NCBI RefSeq assembly: GCF_003148625.1
Contig: NZ_QGGO01000002.1
Coordinates: 247,475 to 311,474, forward strand
DNA length: 64,000 bases
Direction of reading: 5' to 3'
Origin: Arcicella aurantiaca
GTDB taxonomy: Bacteria > Bacteroidota > Bacteroidia > Cytophagales > Spirosomataceae
Shown: piece after piece, positions 17,761 through 27,090 of the stretch
Position numbering within the stretch: position 1 is the first letter of the stretch
How the letters are laid out: every line of letters begins with the position of its first letter
Program-made: the position numbers and the translations under genes
The notes under the pieces: generated by a model
The model's database searches: none
Seen by the model: only the letters and a program-made list of their open reading frames with translations
What the model was told of the DNA's origin: nothing

Positions 17761-18102
17761 TTACTTAAAAATTTGCTCGTAATTATCCGCATTAAATCCC
17801 ATTACCACAATTTTATCATTTTCAATAATAGGTCTTTTTATCATCGAAGGTTTGTCTATCATCAGTTTTGACGCTCCAATTTCATCCGTCGATTTTTCTT
17901 CATCTGATAATTTCTTCCAAGTTGTCCCTGCTTTGTTGATAAGCACGTCCCAAGGTTTTTGGGTAAGCCATTCTTGGATTTTTTCCTCCGAAATTCCTTC
18001 TTTTTTATAATCATGAAATTCAAAAGGAACATTATTTTCTGTTAACCATGTCATCGCTTTTTTCATGGTGTCACAATTTTTAATACCGTAAACTTTGTAC
18101 AT
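17761..18102 (-). CDS. ArsC/Spx-family thioredoxin-fold protein (YffB-like)
   Basis: 113 residues from the ATG at 18102, the family length; a longer upstream frame adds repeat-derived sequence with no homology. N-terminus MYKVYGIKNCDTMKKAMTWL carries the single active-site Cys (NCDTMKK) of the YffB-like branch, and the C-terminal half has KRPIIENDKIVVMGF, the ArsC/Spx signature. Members are thought to be glutathione- or thiol-dependent reductases; true arsenate reduction is unlikely without an ars context. It is downstream of uvrB and a gene scrap on the same strand. Confidence 0.85.
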   Translation of the reverse strand: MYKVYGIKNCDTMKKAMTWLTENNVPFEFHDYKKEGISEEKIQEWLTQKPWDVLINKAGTTWKKLSDEEKSTDEIGASKLMIDKPSMIKRPIIENDKIVVMGFNADNYEQIFK

Positions 18103-18234
18103 TTTTCTATTTTTAAAAGATTGGGGATTATGTACTAAGTACCAAGAAAACCAATCCCAAAACTTGTATTTATTTCGTGGAAAATTCTTAGGACTTAACA
18201 CATAATACTTTTACACAATCCCAGTCTAACCATT

Positions 18235-18321
18235 TTATTTCTTCAAATATTTATTAAACCATGCAAGATAACGCTCAAAACGGTCTTTTGGGAAACTTGG
18301 ATTAGTAATTCCTTGAAATTT
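18235..18321 (-). pseudogene. C-terminal scrap resembling a serine peptidase/hydrolase
   Basis: Immediately after the uvrB stop codon and in the same frame, 28 sense codons encode KFQGITNPSFPKDRFERY followed by LAWFNKYLKK and a stop. The amphipathic ending (RYLAWFNKYLKK) resembles the C-terminus of S9-family prolyl oligopeptidase-like enzymes. No start codon or catalytic part remains. I read it as the 3' remnant of a deleted gene. Homology is judged by eye only. Confidence 0.35.
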
Positions 18322-20355
18322 CTACCCCTTTCCCTCCATCAACTTTTTCAAACCTAACATTTCGTCACGCAGACGAGCAGCGGCGATGAAGTCTAATTCT
18401 TTAGCGGCTTTTTCCATATCGGCTTGTACTTTTTTGATTTGTTTTGCCAGCTCGTCTTTGCTCATGTAAGCCACCACAGGGTCGGCAGCCATTTGAATTT
18501 CCTGTGGTTCGGTATAGTATTTTAAATTCTTGATTGGTTTACCCATCACGTCTGCAATAGATGTTTGCTCCATGATTTTTTCTTTAGATTTCAACACCGT
18601 TTTTGGAGTGATTCCATTTTCCAAATTATACTCCATTTGGATAGCTCTACGACGATTGGTTTCATCAATGGCTTTTTCCATAGAACCCGTAATACGGTCG
18701 GCGTACATCAAAACCTTTCCGTGGTCGTTACGAGCCGCACGCCCAATGGTTTGAATCAACGAGCGAATATCACGCAAAAACCCCTCTTTGTCAGCATCCA
18801 TAATTGCCACCAACGACACTTCTGGCAAATCTAAGCCTTCACGTAATAAATTCACGCCCACCAATACATCAAATACGCCCAAACGCAATTCTCGCAGAAT
18901 TTCGATACGGTCTAAGGTTTTTACTTCCGAGTGAATATAACGACATTTCACGCCTACTCTATCCAAATATTTTGATAACTCTTCTGCCATTCTTTTGGTT
19001 AAAGTCGTTATCAAAACCCGTTCTTCACTCGCAATTCTTTTATGAACTTCTTCCAATAAATCATCAATTTGATTGAGACTCGGACGAACCTCAATTTCGG
19101 GGTCAAGTAATCCTGTTGGACGAATAATTTGCTCAACCACAACACCTTCCGAACGTCTCAGTTCATAATCGGCAGGAGTTGCCGAAACAAAAACCGTTTG
19201 TCCTGTAATATTCTCAAACTCTTGGAAAGTAAGTGGACGATTATCCATCGCCGAAGGCAAACGAAAACCATAATCCACCAAAGCCTCTTTTCGAGAACGG
19301 TCGCCCCCCCACATAGCTCTGATTTGGGGCATCGTAGCGTGACTTTCATCAACTACCAGTACAAAGTCTTCAGGAAAGAAATCCAACAAACAGAAAGGTC
19401 TTTGTCCCGGTTTTCGTTGGTCAAAATAACGTGAATAGTTCTCAATTCCAGAGCAATAGCCCAATTCTCGCATCATTTCCATATCAAATTCTGTACGTTG
19501 TTTGATACGGTCAGCTTCCAATAATCGGCTTTCAGATTCAAAGAATTTTATCTGCGAAACCAAATCATCTTGAATAAAATTAATAGCATTGTTCAACACA
19601 TCACGACCCGTTACAAAGAGATTAGCAGGGAAAATAGCAATCATTTTTTCATCAGAAATCTTCTTGCCATTTTGTGGATTAATGCGTTGAATTGTCTCAA
19701 TTTCATCACCAAAAAACATAATTCGATAACCAAAATCAGCATAAGGTAAATTTATATCAACGGTATCGCCTTTTACTCTGAATGTTCCTCTTGTAAATTC
19801 TGCTTCGGTTCGAGAATATAGAATTTCGACCAAACGAAAGAGAAATTGATTTCGAGAAATAGTTTCGCCAACCCCAAAGCGAAGAATACTTTTGCGGTAT
19901 TCATCGGGGTTTCCCATACCATAAATACACGAAACCGAAGCAACCACAATAATATCTCTTCTACCAGACATCAACGCTGAAGTTGTAGAAAGACGAAGTT
20001 TGTCAATTTCCTCATTAATCATGAGGTCTTTTTCAATGTAGGTATTGGTAGAAGCAATGAAGGCTTCGGGCTGATAATAATCGTAGTAAGAAACAAAATA
20101 TTCAACGGCATTTTCAGGGAAAAACTGCTTAAATTCACCGTACAATTGAGCCGCAAGGGTTTTATTATGACTCAAAATCAAGGTCGGGCGATTGATTTCT
20201 TTTATCATATTGGCTACTGTAAAAGTCTTTCCTGACCCCGTAACCCCCAATAAAGTTTGTGATTGTTCCCCATTTTGAACACCCTCCACAAGTTTAGCAA
20301 TTGCCTGCGGTTGGTCGCCAGTGGGTTTATATTCTGAAATAAGTTTGAAGTCCAT
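18322..20355 (-). CDS. uvrB: excinuclease ABC subunit B (UvrB)
   Basis: 677 residues, full length. UvrB is the helicase-like subunit that verifies damage in nucleotide excision repair. Seen: Walker [14 protein letters not shown], beta-hairpin region [17 protein letters not shown]-like [12 protein letters not shown], helicase motifs [30 protein letters not shown] and QTIGRAARN, and the C-terminal UVR domain ([16 protein letters not shown]) that contacts UvrC. The start codon is standard. A TATCTTTA box, one mismatch from the -7 consensus, lies at 20377-20384. Confidence 0.97.
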   Translation of the reverse strand: MDFKLISEYKPTGDQPQAIAKLVEGVQNGEQSQTLLGVTGSGKTFTVANMIKEINRPTLILSHNKTLAAQLYGEFKQFFPENAVEYFVSYYDYYQPEAFIASTNTYIEKDLMINEEIDKLRLSTTSALMSGRRDIIVVASVSCIYGMGNPDEYRKSILRFGVGETISRNQFLFRLVEILYSRTEAEFTRGTFRVKGDTVDINLPYADFGYRIMFFGDEIETIQRINPQNGKKISDEKMIAIFPANLFVTGRDVLNNAINFIQDDLVSQIKFFESESRLLEADRIKQRTEFDMEMMRELGYCSGIENYSRYFDQRKPGQRPFCLLDFFPEDFVLVVDESHATMPQIRAMWGGDRSRKEALVDYGFRLPSAMDNRPLTFQEFENITGQTVFVSATPADYELRRSEGVVVEQIIRPTGLLDPEIEVRPSLNQIDDLLEEVHKRIASEERVLITTLTKRMAEELSKYLDRVGVKCRYIHSEVKTLDRIEILRELRLGVFDVLVGVNLLREGLDLPEVSLVAIMDADKEGFLRDIRSLIQTIGRAARNDHGKVLMYADRITGSMEKAIDETNRRRAIQMEYNLENGITPKTVLKSKEKIMEQTSIADVMGKPIKNLKYYTEPQEIQMAADPVVAYMSKDELAKQIKKVQADMEKAAKELDFIAAARLRDEMLGLKKLMEGKG

Positions 20356-20481
20356 TTTTGAAGATTTTGTAAAGAGTAAAGATACAAAAAATTAGGGGCA
20401 TTTCACAGTACCCTGCTTGATAGTGAAGTGTAGGTTTTTCCGTAAATTTTCTTAGCTTTATTGAAACAACTCAACAACAAA

Positions 20482-21318
20482 ATGAAAATTCCTTTTATCT
20501 CAGCAACGCTCGGCGTGGTTATTATTTCAATGGCTTTCAAGGCAAATATTGCCGTGAGTGACACCAATACAAATGCTTCTGAATTTGAATCTAAGCCTTA
20601 TTGGGCAGATGAATTTAATAAAAATGGGTTACCCGATGCTAAAAAATGGGGTTATGATATAGGCGGAAGCGGTTGGGGAAATCATGAGCTACAATATTAC
20701 ACGAAAGATAATTTGAAAAATGCTCGTGTAGAAAATGGCAAATTGATTATTGAAGCCATAAAAGAGCCCCTCGAAGGCAAAAATTACACATCTGCCCGCC
20801 TCACGAGCAAAGGAAAAGCTGATTTTCTATATGGTCGTTTTGAGATAAAAGCAAAATTGCCCAAAGGTTTAGGCACTTGGCCAGCAATTTGGATGTTGGC
20901 AACGGAGCATTCTTATGGTCAAAATTATTGGCCTGATAACGGAGAAATTGACATCATGGAACACGTTGGTTATGACCCCAATGTGATTCATGCCTCAGTA
21001 CACACAAAATCGTATTATCACAGTATCGGAACACAAAAAACGGCAGTCAAAACAGTTCCGACTTCAATGACAGAATTTCACGTTTACCGCATAGATTGGA
21101 CGCCAGAGAAAATTGATTCTTATATTGATGGAGAATTATATTTTACCTTCAAAAATGAAAAAACGGGTTGGAAAGAATGGCCTTTTGATAAAAAACAACA
21201 TCTTTTATTAAACCTTGCCGTTGGTGGAGATTGGGGAGGACAAAAAGGCGTTGATGATTCTATTTTTCCTCAAAAGTTTGAAATTGACTATGTGAGGGTT
21301 TATAAAATGAAGAAATAA
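20482..21318 (+). CDS. family 16 glycoside hydrolase (beta-glucanase/laminarinase-like)
   Basis: 278 residues from the ATG at 20482; an in-frame TTG 21 nt upstream is less likely. An N-terminal hydrophobic signal segment (about 1-25) targets it for export. The GH16 catalytic motif GEIDIMEH supplies nucleophile Glu155, Asp157 and acid/base Glu160, with the extra Met of the EIDIME laminarinase/lichenase subtype. GTWPAIWML and the Trp-rich end (LNLAVGGDWGG) are typical. It should hydrolyse beta-1,3- or mixed-link glucans outside the cell. No SusC/D or PUL neighbours. Confidence 0.92.
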   Translation: MKIPFISATLGVVIISMAFKANIAVSDTNTNASEFESKPYWADEFNKNGLPDAKKWGYDIGGSGWGNHELQYYTKDNLKNARVENGKLIIEAIKEPLEGKNYTSARLTSKGKADFLYGRFEIKAKLPKGLGTWPAIWMLATEHSYGQNYWPDNGEIDIMEHVGYDPNVIHASVHTKSYYHSIGTQKTAVKTVPTSMTEFHVYRIDWTPEKIDSYIDGELYFTFKNEKTGWKEWPFDKKQHLLLNLAVGGDWGGQKGVDDSIFPQKFEIDYVRVYKMKK

Positions 21319-21370
21319 CAGGGTTGAATTAATAAGTAATGGCGAATAGCATTCGCCTATTTCAAATTAC

Positions 21371-21403
21371 AACGAAGGCAGCGTTTTGAACACTGCCTTC
21401 GTT
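21371..21403. terminator. bidirectional hairpin between GH16 gene and purB
   Basis: 11-bp stem AACGAAGGCAG (21371-21381) with CTGCCTTCGTT (21393-21403) between convergent genes. A second small palindrome at 21341-21357 (GGCGAAT, loop, ATTCGCC) belongs to the same type as the long repeat at 62574. Confidence 0.65.
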
Positions 21404-21415
21404 AACATATTAAAT

Positions 21416-22762
21416 TTATTCAACTACACCCACATAATTAAATGGCGTGATGCGTTTCAATTCGTATTTAATTTTATCGCCAACTTCTAAATTATCAATA
21501 AATTCAGTAATTGTTTTTTCCGTAATCTTATCGTTTTTACGAGTTAATGCTTTTAGAGCTTCGTAAGGTTGTGGATAATTTTCACGTCTCAAAATCGTTT
21601 GGATTGCCTCTGCAACTACCGCCCAGTTATCTTCCAAATCAGCATTGATAGCATCTTGATTCAATTCTAATTTATTTAAACCTCTCAAAAGGGCAGTCAA
21701 AGCAATTACTTGGTGAGCAATAGGCACACCCAAATTTCTAAGAACAGTCGAGTCCGTTAAATCTCTTTGTAATCTTGAAACTGGTAATTTTGCTGCTAAA
21801 AATTCATATAAAGCATTCGCAATTCCAACGTTTCCTTCTGAGTTTTCAAAATCAATTGGATTTACTTTATGTGGCATTGCCGACGAACCAACTTCACCTG
21901 CTTTGATTTTTTGTTTGAAATAACCCATTGAGATATAAGTCCAAATATCACGGTCAAGGTCTAAAACGATGTTGTTCAAACGTTTTAAGTTATCCATCAA
22001 AGCCGCTAAATTATCGTAATGCTCAATTTGCGTAGTGAATTTACTACGAACCAAACCCAAAGATTTTACAAAATTATTGCCAAAATCAATCCAAGAAGTT
22101 TCTGGATACGCTACCGTATGAGCGTTGAAATTACCCGTAGCACCACCAAATTTAGCTGAATATGGAATGGTTTTCAATAAATCCATTTGACGCTCCATTC
22201 TTTCCACAAAAACCTGAAACTCTTTTCCCAAACGAGTTGGCGATGCAGGTTGTCCGTGCGTATGGGCAAGTAAAGAAATATCTTTCCATTCTACCGCCAA
22301 CGATGCAATTTTAGCAATGATTTCATTCAATTTAGGAATCAAAATATCATTCATTGCTTCCATCAACGACAAAGGAATTGCCGTGTTATTGATGTCTTGA
22401 GAAGTCAAACCGAAGTGGATAAATTCTAAGTATTGCTCAATTCCAAACTTCTCTAATTTATATTTTATAAAATATTCAACCGCCTTTACGTCGTGATTGG
22501 TTTCACGTTCTTTTTCCTTAATCCAAAGAGCATCTTCTTCCGAAAAATTACGATAAATATCTCTTAATGAATCGAATAAACTACTTTTTACGCCTTCCAA
22601 TTGTGGCAAAGGAATTTCGCAAAGAGCAATAAAGTATTCTATCTCGATTTGAACTCGATATTTGATAAGTCCAAATTCTGAAAAATATGGAGCAAGACTT
22701 TCTACCTGCTTACGATAACGCCCATCGATTGGCGAAATGGCGGTTAATTGGTTTAATTGCAT
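21416..22762 (-). CDS. purB: adenylosuccinate lyase
   Basis: 448 residues from the ATG at 22762, where the family N-terminus MQLNQLTAISPIDGRY begins; the upstream ATG at 22798 would add 12 unrelated residues. PurB splits SAICAR and adenylosuccinate in purine synthesis. The fumarase-superfamily signature GSSAMPHKVNPIDFEN and the HTHGQPASPT catalytic region are present. A minus-strand TAAATTTG (22849-22856) is a plausible -7 box. Confidence 0.96.
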   Translation of the reverse strand: MQLNQLTAISPIDGRYRKQVESLAPYFSEFGLIKYRVQIEIEYFIALCEIPLPQLEGVKSSLFDSLRDIYRNFSEEDALWIKEKERETNHDVKAVEYFIKYKLEKFGIEQYLEFIHFGLTSQDINNTAIPLSLMEAMNDILIPKLNEIIAKIASLAVEWKDISLLAHTHGQPASPTRLGKEFQVFVERMERQMDLLKTIPYSAKFGGATGNFNAHTVAYPETSWIDFGNNFVKSLGLVRSKFTTQIEHYDNLAALMDNLKRLNNIVLDLDRDIWTYISMGYFKQKIKAGEVGSSAMPHKVNPIDFENSEGNVGIANALYEFLAAKLPVSRLQRDLTDSTVLRNLGVPIAHQVIALTALLRGLNKLELNQDAINADLEDNWAVVAEAIQTILRRENYPQPYEALKALTRKNDKITEKTITEFIDNLEVGDKIKYELKRITPFNYVGVVE

Positions 22763-22947
22763 GAGTTTGGTAATTGAATAATGAGCGAATTGTATCACTT
22801 AATGTTTGATTGGCTTTGAAAATCATACCAAACGCTCAAACGAAAGAACAAATTTACGAAAGAATAATTTGGGATAAGCTACTGATGACTTTAACTATCG
22901 TAAATTTGTGTGTTATTTGACTATTTCATTTCACTGTTTATCGCAAA

Positions 22948-23988
22948 ATGCTCTTAAACCCCAGACTTTTAGCTTTTCTATTGGCAATTTCTACTGCCAT
23001 TTTCACAACGGCTTTTCTTTCCTTTGTGCCAGAAGCCAACGGCAATATATTGTTTATCAGCTTTGTAGCTTGTTTAGTGATTAGTGGCGTTCTGATTTAT
23101 TTTGTGTTGGATTATTTGGTTTTTCAAGAAATCAATAAAATGTACGACACTATTAATCGCTTGAAAATGAAAGATTTTGGCGTGTCAAGAAAGAAACTAC
23201 AAAAAGATAATAACCCACTCCGTAAACTCAATGACGAACTTTTTGTGTATGTTTCTAAAAAAGAACAAGAGGTTACAGAATTGAAACGCTTGGAAAAATA
23301 TCGTAGAGAGTTTTTGGCAAATGTTTCGCATGAACTCAAAACACCCATTTTTGCGGCACAAGGTTTTGTACATACACTTTTAGACGGAGCAATGGACGAC
23401 GAAAATGTTCGAGAGAAATTCTTGAATAAAGCCGCCAAAAGTTTAGACGGTTTGGATATTCTGGTAAAGGATTTATTAACGCTATCCCAAATGGAAACGG
23501 GCGATATTAAGATGAATCCTGCCCGAGTGGATGTAAAGCAAATCACCAAAGAAGTTTTTGAGCAATTAGAAAATAAAGCCAATTCTAAAAATGTAACGAT
23601 ACAAATTAAATCCCCTTTTCCGAATATTTGGGTTCGTGCCGACGCTCAGCGAATCGGACAAGTAATGACAAATTTGGTAGAAAATGCCATCAAATACGGC
23701 AATGAAAACGGTAATGTTTGGGTAATTTTTGAAGAAGATAAAAAAGATTGGAAAATTTCAATCAAAGACGATGGACCGGGTATTGCCTCAGAACATTTAA
23801 ACCGAATTTTTGAAAGATTTTACCGTGTAGATAAAGCTCGTAGTCGCTCAGATGGTTCTTCTGGCTTGGGTTTAGCCATTGTAAAACATATTTTACAGGC
23901 ACATAGAACTAAAATATCGGTGATTTCAAAACCTGAAAAGGGAACAACTTTTTCATTTAGATTAGAAAAATCTTTGAATGAAGCATAA
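22948..23988 (+). CDS. sensor histidine kinase, PhoR-like, two TM
   Basis: 346 residues: two N-terminal membrane helices (about 8-25 and 34-57) with almost no periplasmic loop, a short linker, the phosphoacceptor His128 in FLANVSHELKTP, and an ATPase domain with N box NLVENAIKYG, G1 DDGPGI and G2 SSGLGLAIV. The minimal periplasmic part suggests it senses the membrane or a partner protein. No response regulator is adjacent. A TAAATTTG -7 box is at 22901-22908, 40 nt upstream. Confidence 0.9.
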   Translation: MLLNPRLLAFLLAISTAIFTTAFLSFVPEANGNILFISFVACLVISGVLIYFVLDYLVFQEINKMYDTINRLKMKDFGVSRKKLQKDNNPLRKLNDELFVYVSKKEQEVTELKRLEKYRREFLANVSHELKTPIFAAQGFVHTLLDGAMDDENVREKFLNKAAKSLDGLDILVKDLLTLSQMETGDIKMNPARVDVKQITKEVFEQLENKANSKNVTIQIKSPFPNIWVRADAQRIGQVMTNLVENAIKYGNENGNVWVIFEEDKKDWKISIKDDGPGIASEHLNRIFERFYRVDKARSRSDGSSGLGLAIVKHILQAHRTKISVISKPEKGTTFSFRLEKSLNEA

Positions 23989-24009
23989 ATAAAAAGATTT
24001 TTAGTATCA

Positions 24010-24145
24010 ATAGGGGTTGAGATTTAGGCGTTAGGATTTCGTGACACAACAACCCTGACTATCAATAATTTACAAAATACATTTTAAAGTTCGATAAGCC
24101 ATTGATTACCAAACTTATGATAATACTTAATCCTAACACCTATTT
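24010..24145. repeat. GGGGTTAGG-family repeat with a conserved middle
   Basis: Starts with GGGGTTGAGATTTAGGCGTT and ends with the complementary AATCCTAACACCTA. The inner part (GATTACCAAACTTATGATAA) resembles the stretch at about 50301-50330, which is followed by AATCCTAACCCCTAAATCC. The shared arrangement supports a real repeat family with an internal segment. Confidence 0.6.
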
Positions 24146-24196
24146 AACTGCTTTACAATTATTAAAACAACATTTCCGCTTAACTGTCTTGCATAT

Positions 24197-24204
24197 TACC
24201 TTTG
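24197..24204 (+). promoter_or_regulatory. -7 box of the frameshifted lipoprotein gene
   Basis: TACCTTTG, a full TAnnTTTG match, 28 nt before the ATG at 24233. No clear -33 element. Confidence 0.5.
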
Positions 24205-24232
24205 TAATTCTAAAACTTAAATACATATTTCA

Positions 24233-24725
24233 ATGAAACACTTAAACAAATTATTTTTATTAATCTTCGTTCTTGCTTTCGCTATTGGTTGTAGCAAATC
24301 TTCAGACCCTGCACCTGCCTTCTATCGTTGGAAAATGGAAAGCTTCAACTGTAAAAGGTAGTGCCACTGTATTAGGACAAACTCAGTCTATCAGTGAAGC
24401 AATTGATGCTACTTTTGAATTTAAAGCAGACAATACTTTTACGACTACTGGAACAATTAACGCTTTGGATACAGATGTTGTCAATAACACAAGCGTATCA
24501 GGAAAATACACTTTTACGGGTTCGGAAGTGACGATGACTTACACAGACCCAAGCACAAAAAAAGAAACTGTTGAAACGTATAAAATTACCATTTCTGGTT
24601 CAACAATGACTTGGAATCTTAATCTTGATGCTTACAAAAAATTAGCAGCTAATGACCCTAATTCAGCCCTTATTTTAGCTTTTATCAGTGCATTAGACTT
24701 AAATATTACTTTACAGAAACAATAA
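24233..24725 (+). pseudogene. lipocalin-like lipoprotein with a frameshift
   Basis: The ATG at 24233 opens a lipoprotein signal peptide (MKHLNKLFLLIFVLAFAIGC, lipobox Cys20) that continues KSSDPAPAF and stops at 24361 after 43 codons. The mature domain (PSIVGKWKAS to LNITLQKQ, about 140 residues) is in the +1 frame. The break falls in CCTGCACCTGCC at about 24305-24320, consistent with a 1-base insertion or a 2-base deletion. The content (VGKWKAS, FEFKADNTF, SGKYTFTGSEVTMTY) resembles DUF5004/lipocalin-like secreted proteins of Bacteroidota. Promoter and terminator are intact, so it is a recent mutation, a sequencing error or a programmed event. Confidence 0.75.
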
Positions 24726-24741
24726 GATTTCGTAGTAAAAT

Positions 24742-24773
24742 AAAAAAGGCAACTCTTTCGAGTTGCCTTTTTT
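24742..24773. terminator. bidirectional terminator between the lipoprotein pseudogene and prfA
   Basis: 14-bp stem (24742-24755 / 24760-24773, AAAAAAGGCAACTC) with loop TTTC; A-run before and T-run after, so it works on both strands. Confidence 0.9.
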
Positions 24774-24774
24774 A

Positions 24775-25851
24775 TTAAATAGCTCCTGCACCTTCTTTCA
24801 ACTTCTCGGCATTTTCTGCAATTCTTAATTGGTCAATAAAATCACCAATTTCTCCGTCCATTACCACTGGCAAATTATAAACTGTATAACCAATACGGTG
24901 GTCAGTTACACGTCCTTGTGGATAATTGTAAGTACGAATTTTATCAGAACGGTCGCCAGAACCTACCATTGAACGACGGTCGCCTGCAATAGCATCTTGT
25001 TGTTTGGCTAATTCAATTTCATATAAACGAGAACGTAAAACGGTCATCGCTTTATCAAAGTTCTTGATTTGTGAACGTTCATCTTGACATTGTACCACTA
25101 AACCTGATGGAATGTGAGTAACACGCACCGCTGAGTAAGTGGTGTTTACTGACTGCCCACCCGCACCCGACGAACAGAATGTATCTTTACGAATATCATT
25201 CATATTAATTTGCACATCAACGTCATCAACTTCTGGCAAAACTGCCACCGTAGCCGCTGACGTGTGAATACGTCCTTGAGATTCTGTCGCAGGAACACGT
25301 TGTACACGGTGTACTCCCGACTCAAATTTCATTTTTCCGTACACATCTTCTCCTTGAATATTAGCGATAATCTCTTTATAACCTCCAGATGACGCCATCG
25401 TGAAGTCAATAATTTGAAATTGCCAGCCTTGATTTGCACAAAAACGTTGGTACATTCTGAATAAATCTCCCGCAAAAATACCCGCTTCATCACCTCCTGT
25501 ACCTGCACGAATCTCCATAATGATGTTTTTAGAGTCGTTCGGGTCTTTTGGAATCAACATTTCTTTCAAAATGTTTTCCATTTCTTCTTTTTTAGGGTTC
25601 AATTCGTCCAATTCAGCTTTTGCCATATCTCTGAAATCTTCGTCTTTTTCAGTAGCAATTACTTCTTTGGCTGATTCTATGTTTGATAAAACGTTTTGGT
25701 ATTCTTTATATTGATTAACGATTTTTTCAAGGTCTTTATATTCCTTACTAATCGTTTTGTATTTGTTCATATCCGAAACGATTTCGGGTTGCGTCATTTG
25801 CTGGGCAACTTCATTGAATCGTTCGTTGATAGCTTCTAATTGTTCTAACAT
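24775..25851 (-). CDS. prfA: peptide chain release factor 1
   Basis: 358 residues, full length. RF1 reads UAA and UAG and triggers peptide release. The catalytic GGQ is in [17 protein letters not shown], and the RF-1 class stretch [18 protein letters not shown] is present. Its codon-recognition PxT lies in [13 protein letters not shown] good promoter sits upstream. The gene is isolated: the usual hemK/prmC neighbour is not present. Confidence 0.96.
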   Translation of the reverse strand: MLEQLEAINERFNEVAQQMTQPEIVSDMNKYKTISKEYKDLEKIVNQYKEYQNVLSNIESAKEVIATEKDEDFRDMAKAELDELNPKKEEMENILKEMLIPKDPNDSKNIIMEIRAGTGGDEAGIFAGDLFRMYQRFCANQGWQFQIIDFTMASSGGYKEIIANIQGEDVYGKMKFESGVHRVQRVPATESQGRIHTSAATVAVLPEVDDVDVQINMNDIRKDTFCSSGAGGQSVNTTYSAVRVTHIPSGLVVQCQDERSQIKNFDKAMTVLRSRLYEIELAKQQDAIAGDRRSMVGSGDRSDKIRTYNYPQGRVTDHRIGYTVYNLPVVMDGEIGDFIDQLRIAENAEKLKEGAGAI

Positions 25852-25921
25852 ATCTTAATTAATTGCGGGAGTTTCGAATATAAATTTCAGATTTTTTCGT
25901 TCTATAATTGAAATTAGGGTG

Positions 25922-25955
25922 CAAAGATACAAAAGATTTGTTTTGGACTATCCAA
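25922..25955 (-). promoter_or_regulatory. promoter of prfA
   Basis: Minus strand TTG (25955-25953), a 23-nt spacer and TATCTTTG (25929-25922), within the Bacteroidota spacing range, about 71 nt upstream of the start codon. Confidence 0.55.
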
Positions 25956-26089
25956 TCTAAAAATTTTCAAAATCAAATAGGGGTATTTTACCGCTTCGGT
26001 GTCTATTATTCAGATACCTGAGTAAATAGTTTTGCACTTATTTAAACCTTTCGAACGCTATATTTTCTAAGATATAAAATTTTAAAATT

Positions 26090-26338
26090 ATGAGAAAGCT
26101 AAAAATTCATAAAACCCTTGCAGTCTTGACGTTAGTAGTTGGACTTGCGATGTTAGTTATTTCTTGTGGCCCAACGTATGTGCGTGGAGATTATGGTTAT
26201 CGTCGTCCATATTATAATTATCCCCCGCCACGTCCTTATCGTTATGCAGTACCACCTCCTCCACGTGTGGTTATTGTTCCGAGATACTCACACCCACCAC
26301 GTTCATATAGAGGTAGAGGTTATGGACGAAGAGGATAA
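26090..26338 (+). CDS. small Arg/Tyr/Pro-rich lipoprotein
   Basis: 82 residues: signal peptide with lipobox ending at Cys26 (MLVISC), then a low-complexity mature part made of Tyr, Arg, Pro and Gly (GDYGYRRPYYNY, PPPPRVVIVPRYSHPP, RGRGYGRRG). The mature part is strongly basic and aromatic, unlike neighbouring genes. It is probably surface- or periplasm-exposed and disordered, perhaps binding anionic polymer. Similar small YXRP-rich proteins are known in Bacteroidota without assigned function. Monocistronic, ended by a strong terminator. Confidence 0.7.
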   Translation: MRKLKIHKTLAVLTLVVGLAMLVISCGPTYVRGDYGYRRPYYNYPPPRPYRYAVPPPPRVVIVPRYSHPPRSYRGRGYGRRG

Positions 26339-26348
26339 ATCAATATTG

Positions 26349-26377
26349 AGCCGTAGTATTCTGCTACGGCTTTTTTA
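26349..26377 (+). terminator. terminator after the Arg/Tyr-rich lipoprotein gene
   Basis: 8-bp stem AGCCGTAG/CTACGGCT with a 7-nt loop, followed by six T residues. Confidence 0.85.
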
Positions 26378-26390
26378 TTGGTCAATGTTG

Positions 26391-26398
26391 TATCTTTG
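26391..26398 (+). promoter_or_regulatory. -7 box of the 205-aa lipoprotein gene
   Basis: TATCTTTG, a full consensus match, 31 nt before the ATG at 26430. Confidence 0.5.
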
Positions 26399-26429
26399 TG
26401 CCAAATAAACGATTCAAAAAATAGACAAG

Positions 26430-27047
26430 ATGAATAAATCCTTCAACATAAACTACCTACTCATAACTTCCATCTGCCTACTCTTAACAAGTTGCGACTT
26501 CAGCAAACGCATTGACACAACCGCAGCCGTCAAAGAACTTCATGAACGTGAAGTGAAACGCATTACTCCTGCTCAGTTTACGGCACAAGTAGATGAATGG
26601 GGAAAGGTAATTGTAGATTCTCTGAATAAAAATTTTGGAAAAAATCTCGAAAATAACGTTCTGATTGATTCTCTTTCAAACAAATATAGAGTTGAGATTT
26701 CGTTGGGAAGTCCACTAAAATTGAAAAATCCAGCTTTGGGAGAAAAAATAAATCAAATTTTAGATGCTTATCAGTACAATGCAGAAAGACATTTAGAGCA
26801 AATTGACAATATTCAGAAGTCAGATGATGAAAAGTTTTTCTATTATACTGCTCCCATTTTATTCAAAAATCAGTTTGAAGGCTTGAAAAAAGCTAAAATT
26901 GAGGAATTAGGTAAAATTGGAAAATTGGATAGTTTAACTTCCCGCAAAAAAGGAGATTTCATCGGATTATGGATGATAAAATTCTCTAAAAAAGAAGTTG
27001 TAAGATTAGCAGACCCTAAACATTTGAAGAGTTTGAGCGAAAAATAG
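26430..27047 (+). CDS. hypothetical lipoprotein
   Basis: 205 residues. Signal peptide with lipobox ending at Cys22 (LLLTSC), then a mostly alpha-helical, charged mature part without obvious motifs. A repeated pattern of charged heptads (about 30-60 and 140-170) may form short coiled coils. It resembles DUF3365-like periplasmic proteins in length, but I see no haem motif and would not assign it. A TATCTTTG promoter precedes it and a hairpin follows. Confidence 0.7.
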   Translation: MNKSFNINYLLITSICLLLTSCDFSKRIDTTAAVKELHEREVKRITPAQFTAQVDEWGKVIVDSLNKNFGKNLENNVLIDSLSNKYRVEISLGSPLKLKNPALGEKINQILDAYQYNAERHLEQIDNIQKSDDEKFFYYTAPILFKNQFEGLKKAKIEELGKIGKLDSLTSRKKGDFIGLWMIKFSKKEVVRLADPKHLKSLSEK

Positions 27048-27052
27048 TTAAT

Positions 27053-27090
27053 AGAGATATATGACGCTTTTAGATAAGTCATATATCTCT
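27053..27090. terminator. hairpin between the lipoprotein gene and the convergent esterase gene
   Basis: 13-bp perfect stem AGAGATATATGAC (27053-27065) with 27078-27090 and a 12-nt loop. The esterase stop codon lies in its right arm, so both genes end on it. Confidence 0.7.

Noticed and set aside
26166-26408. ORF of 80 aa overlapping the Arg/Tyr lipoprotein gene in another frame
   Set aside because: It runs through the terminator, lacks a start site, and its His-rich content is a frame shadow of the low-complexity gene.
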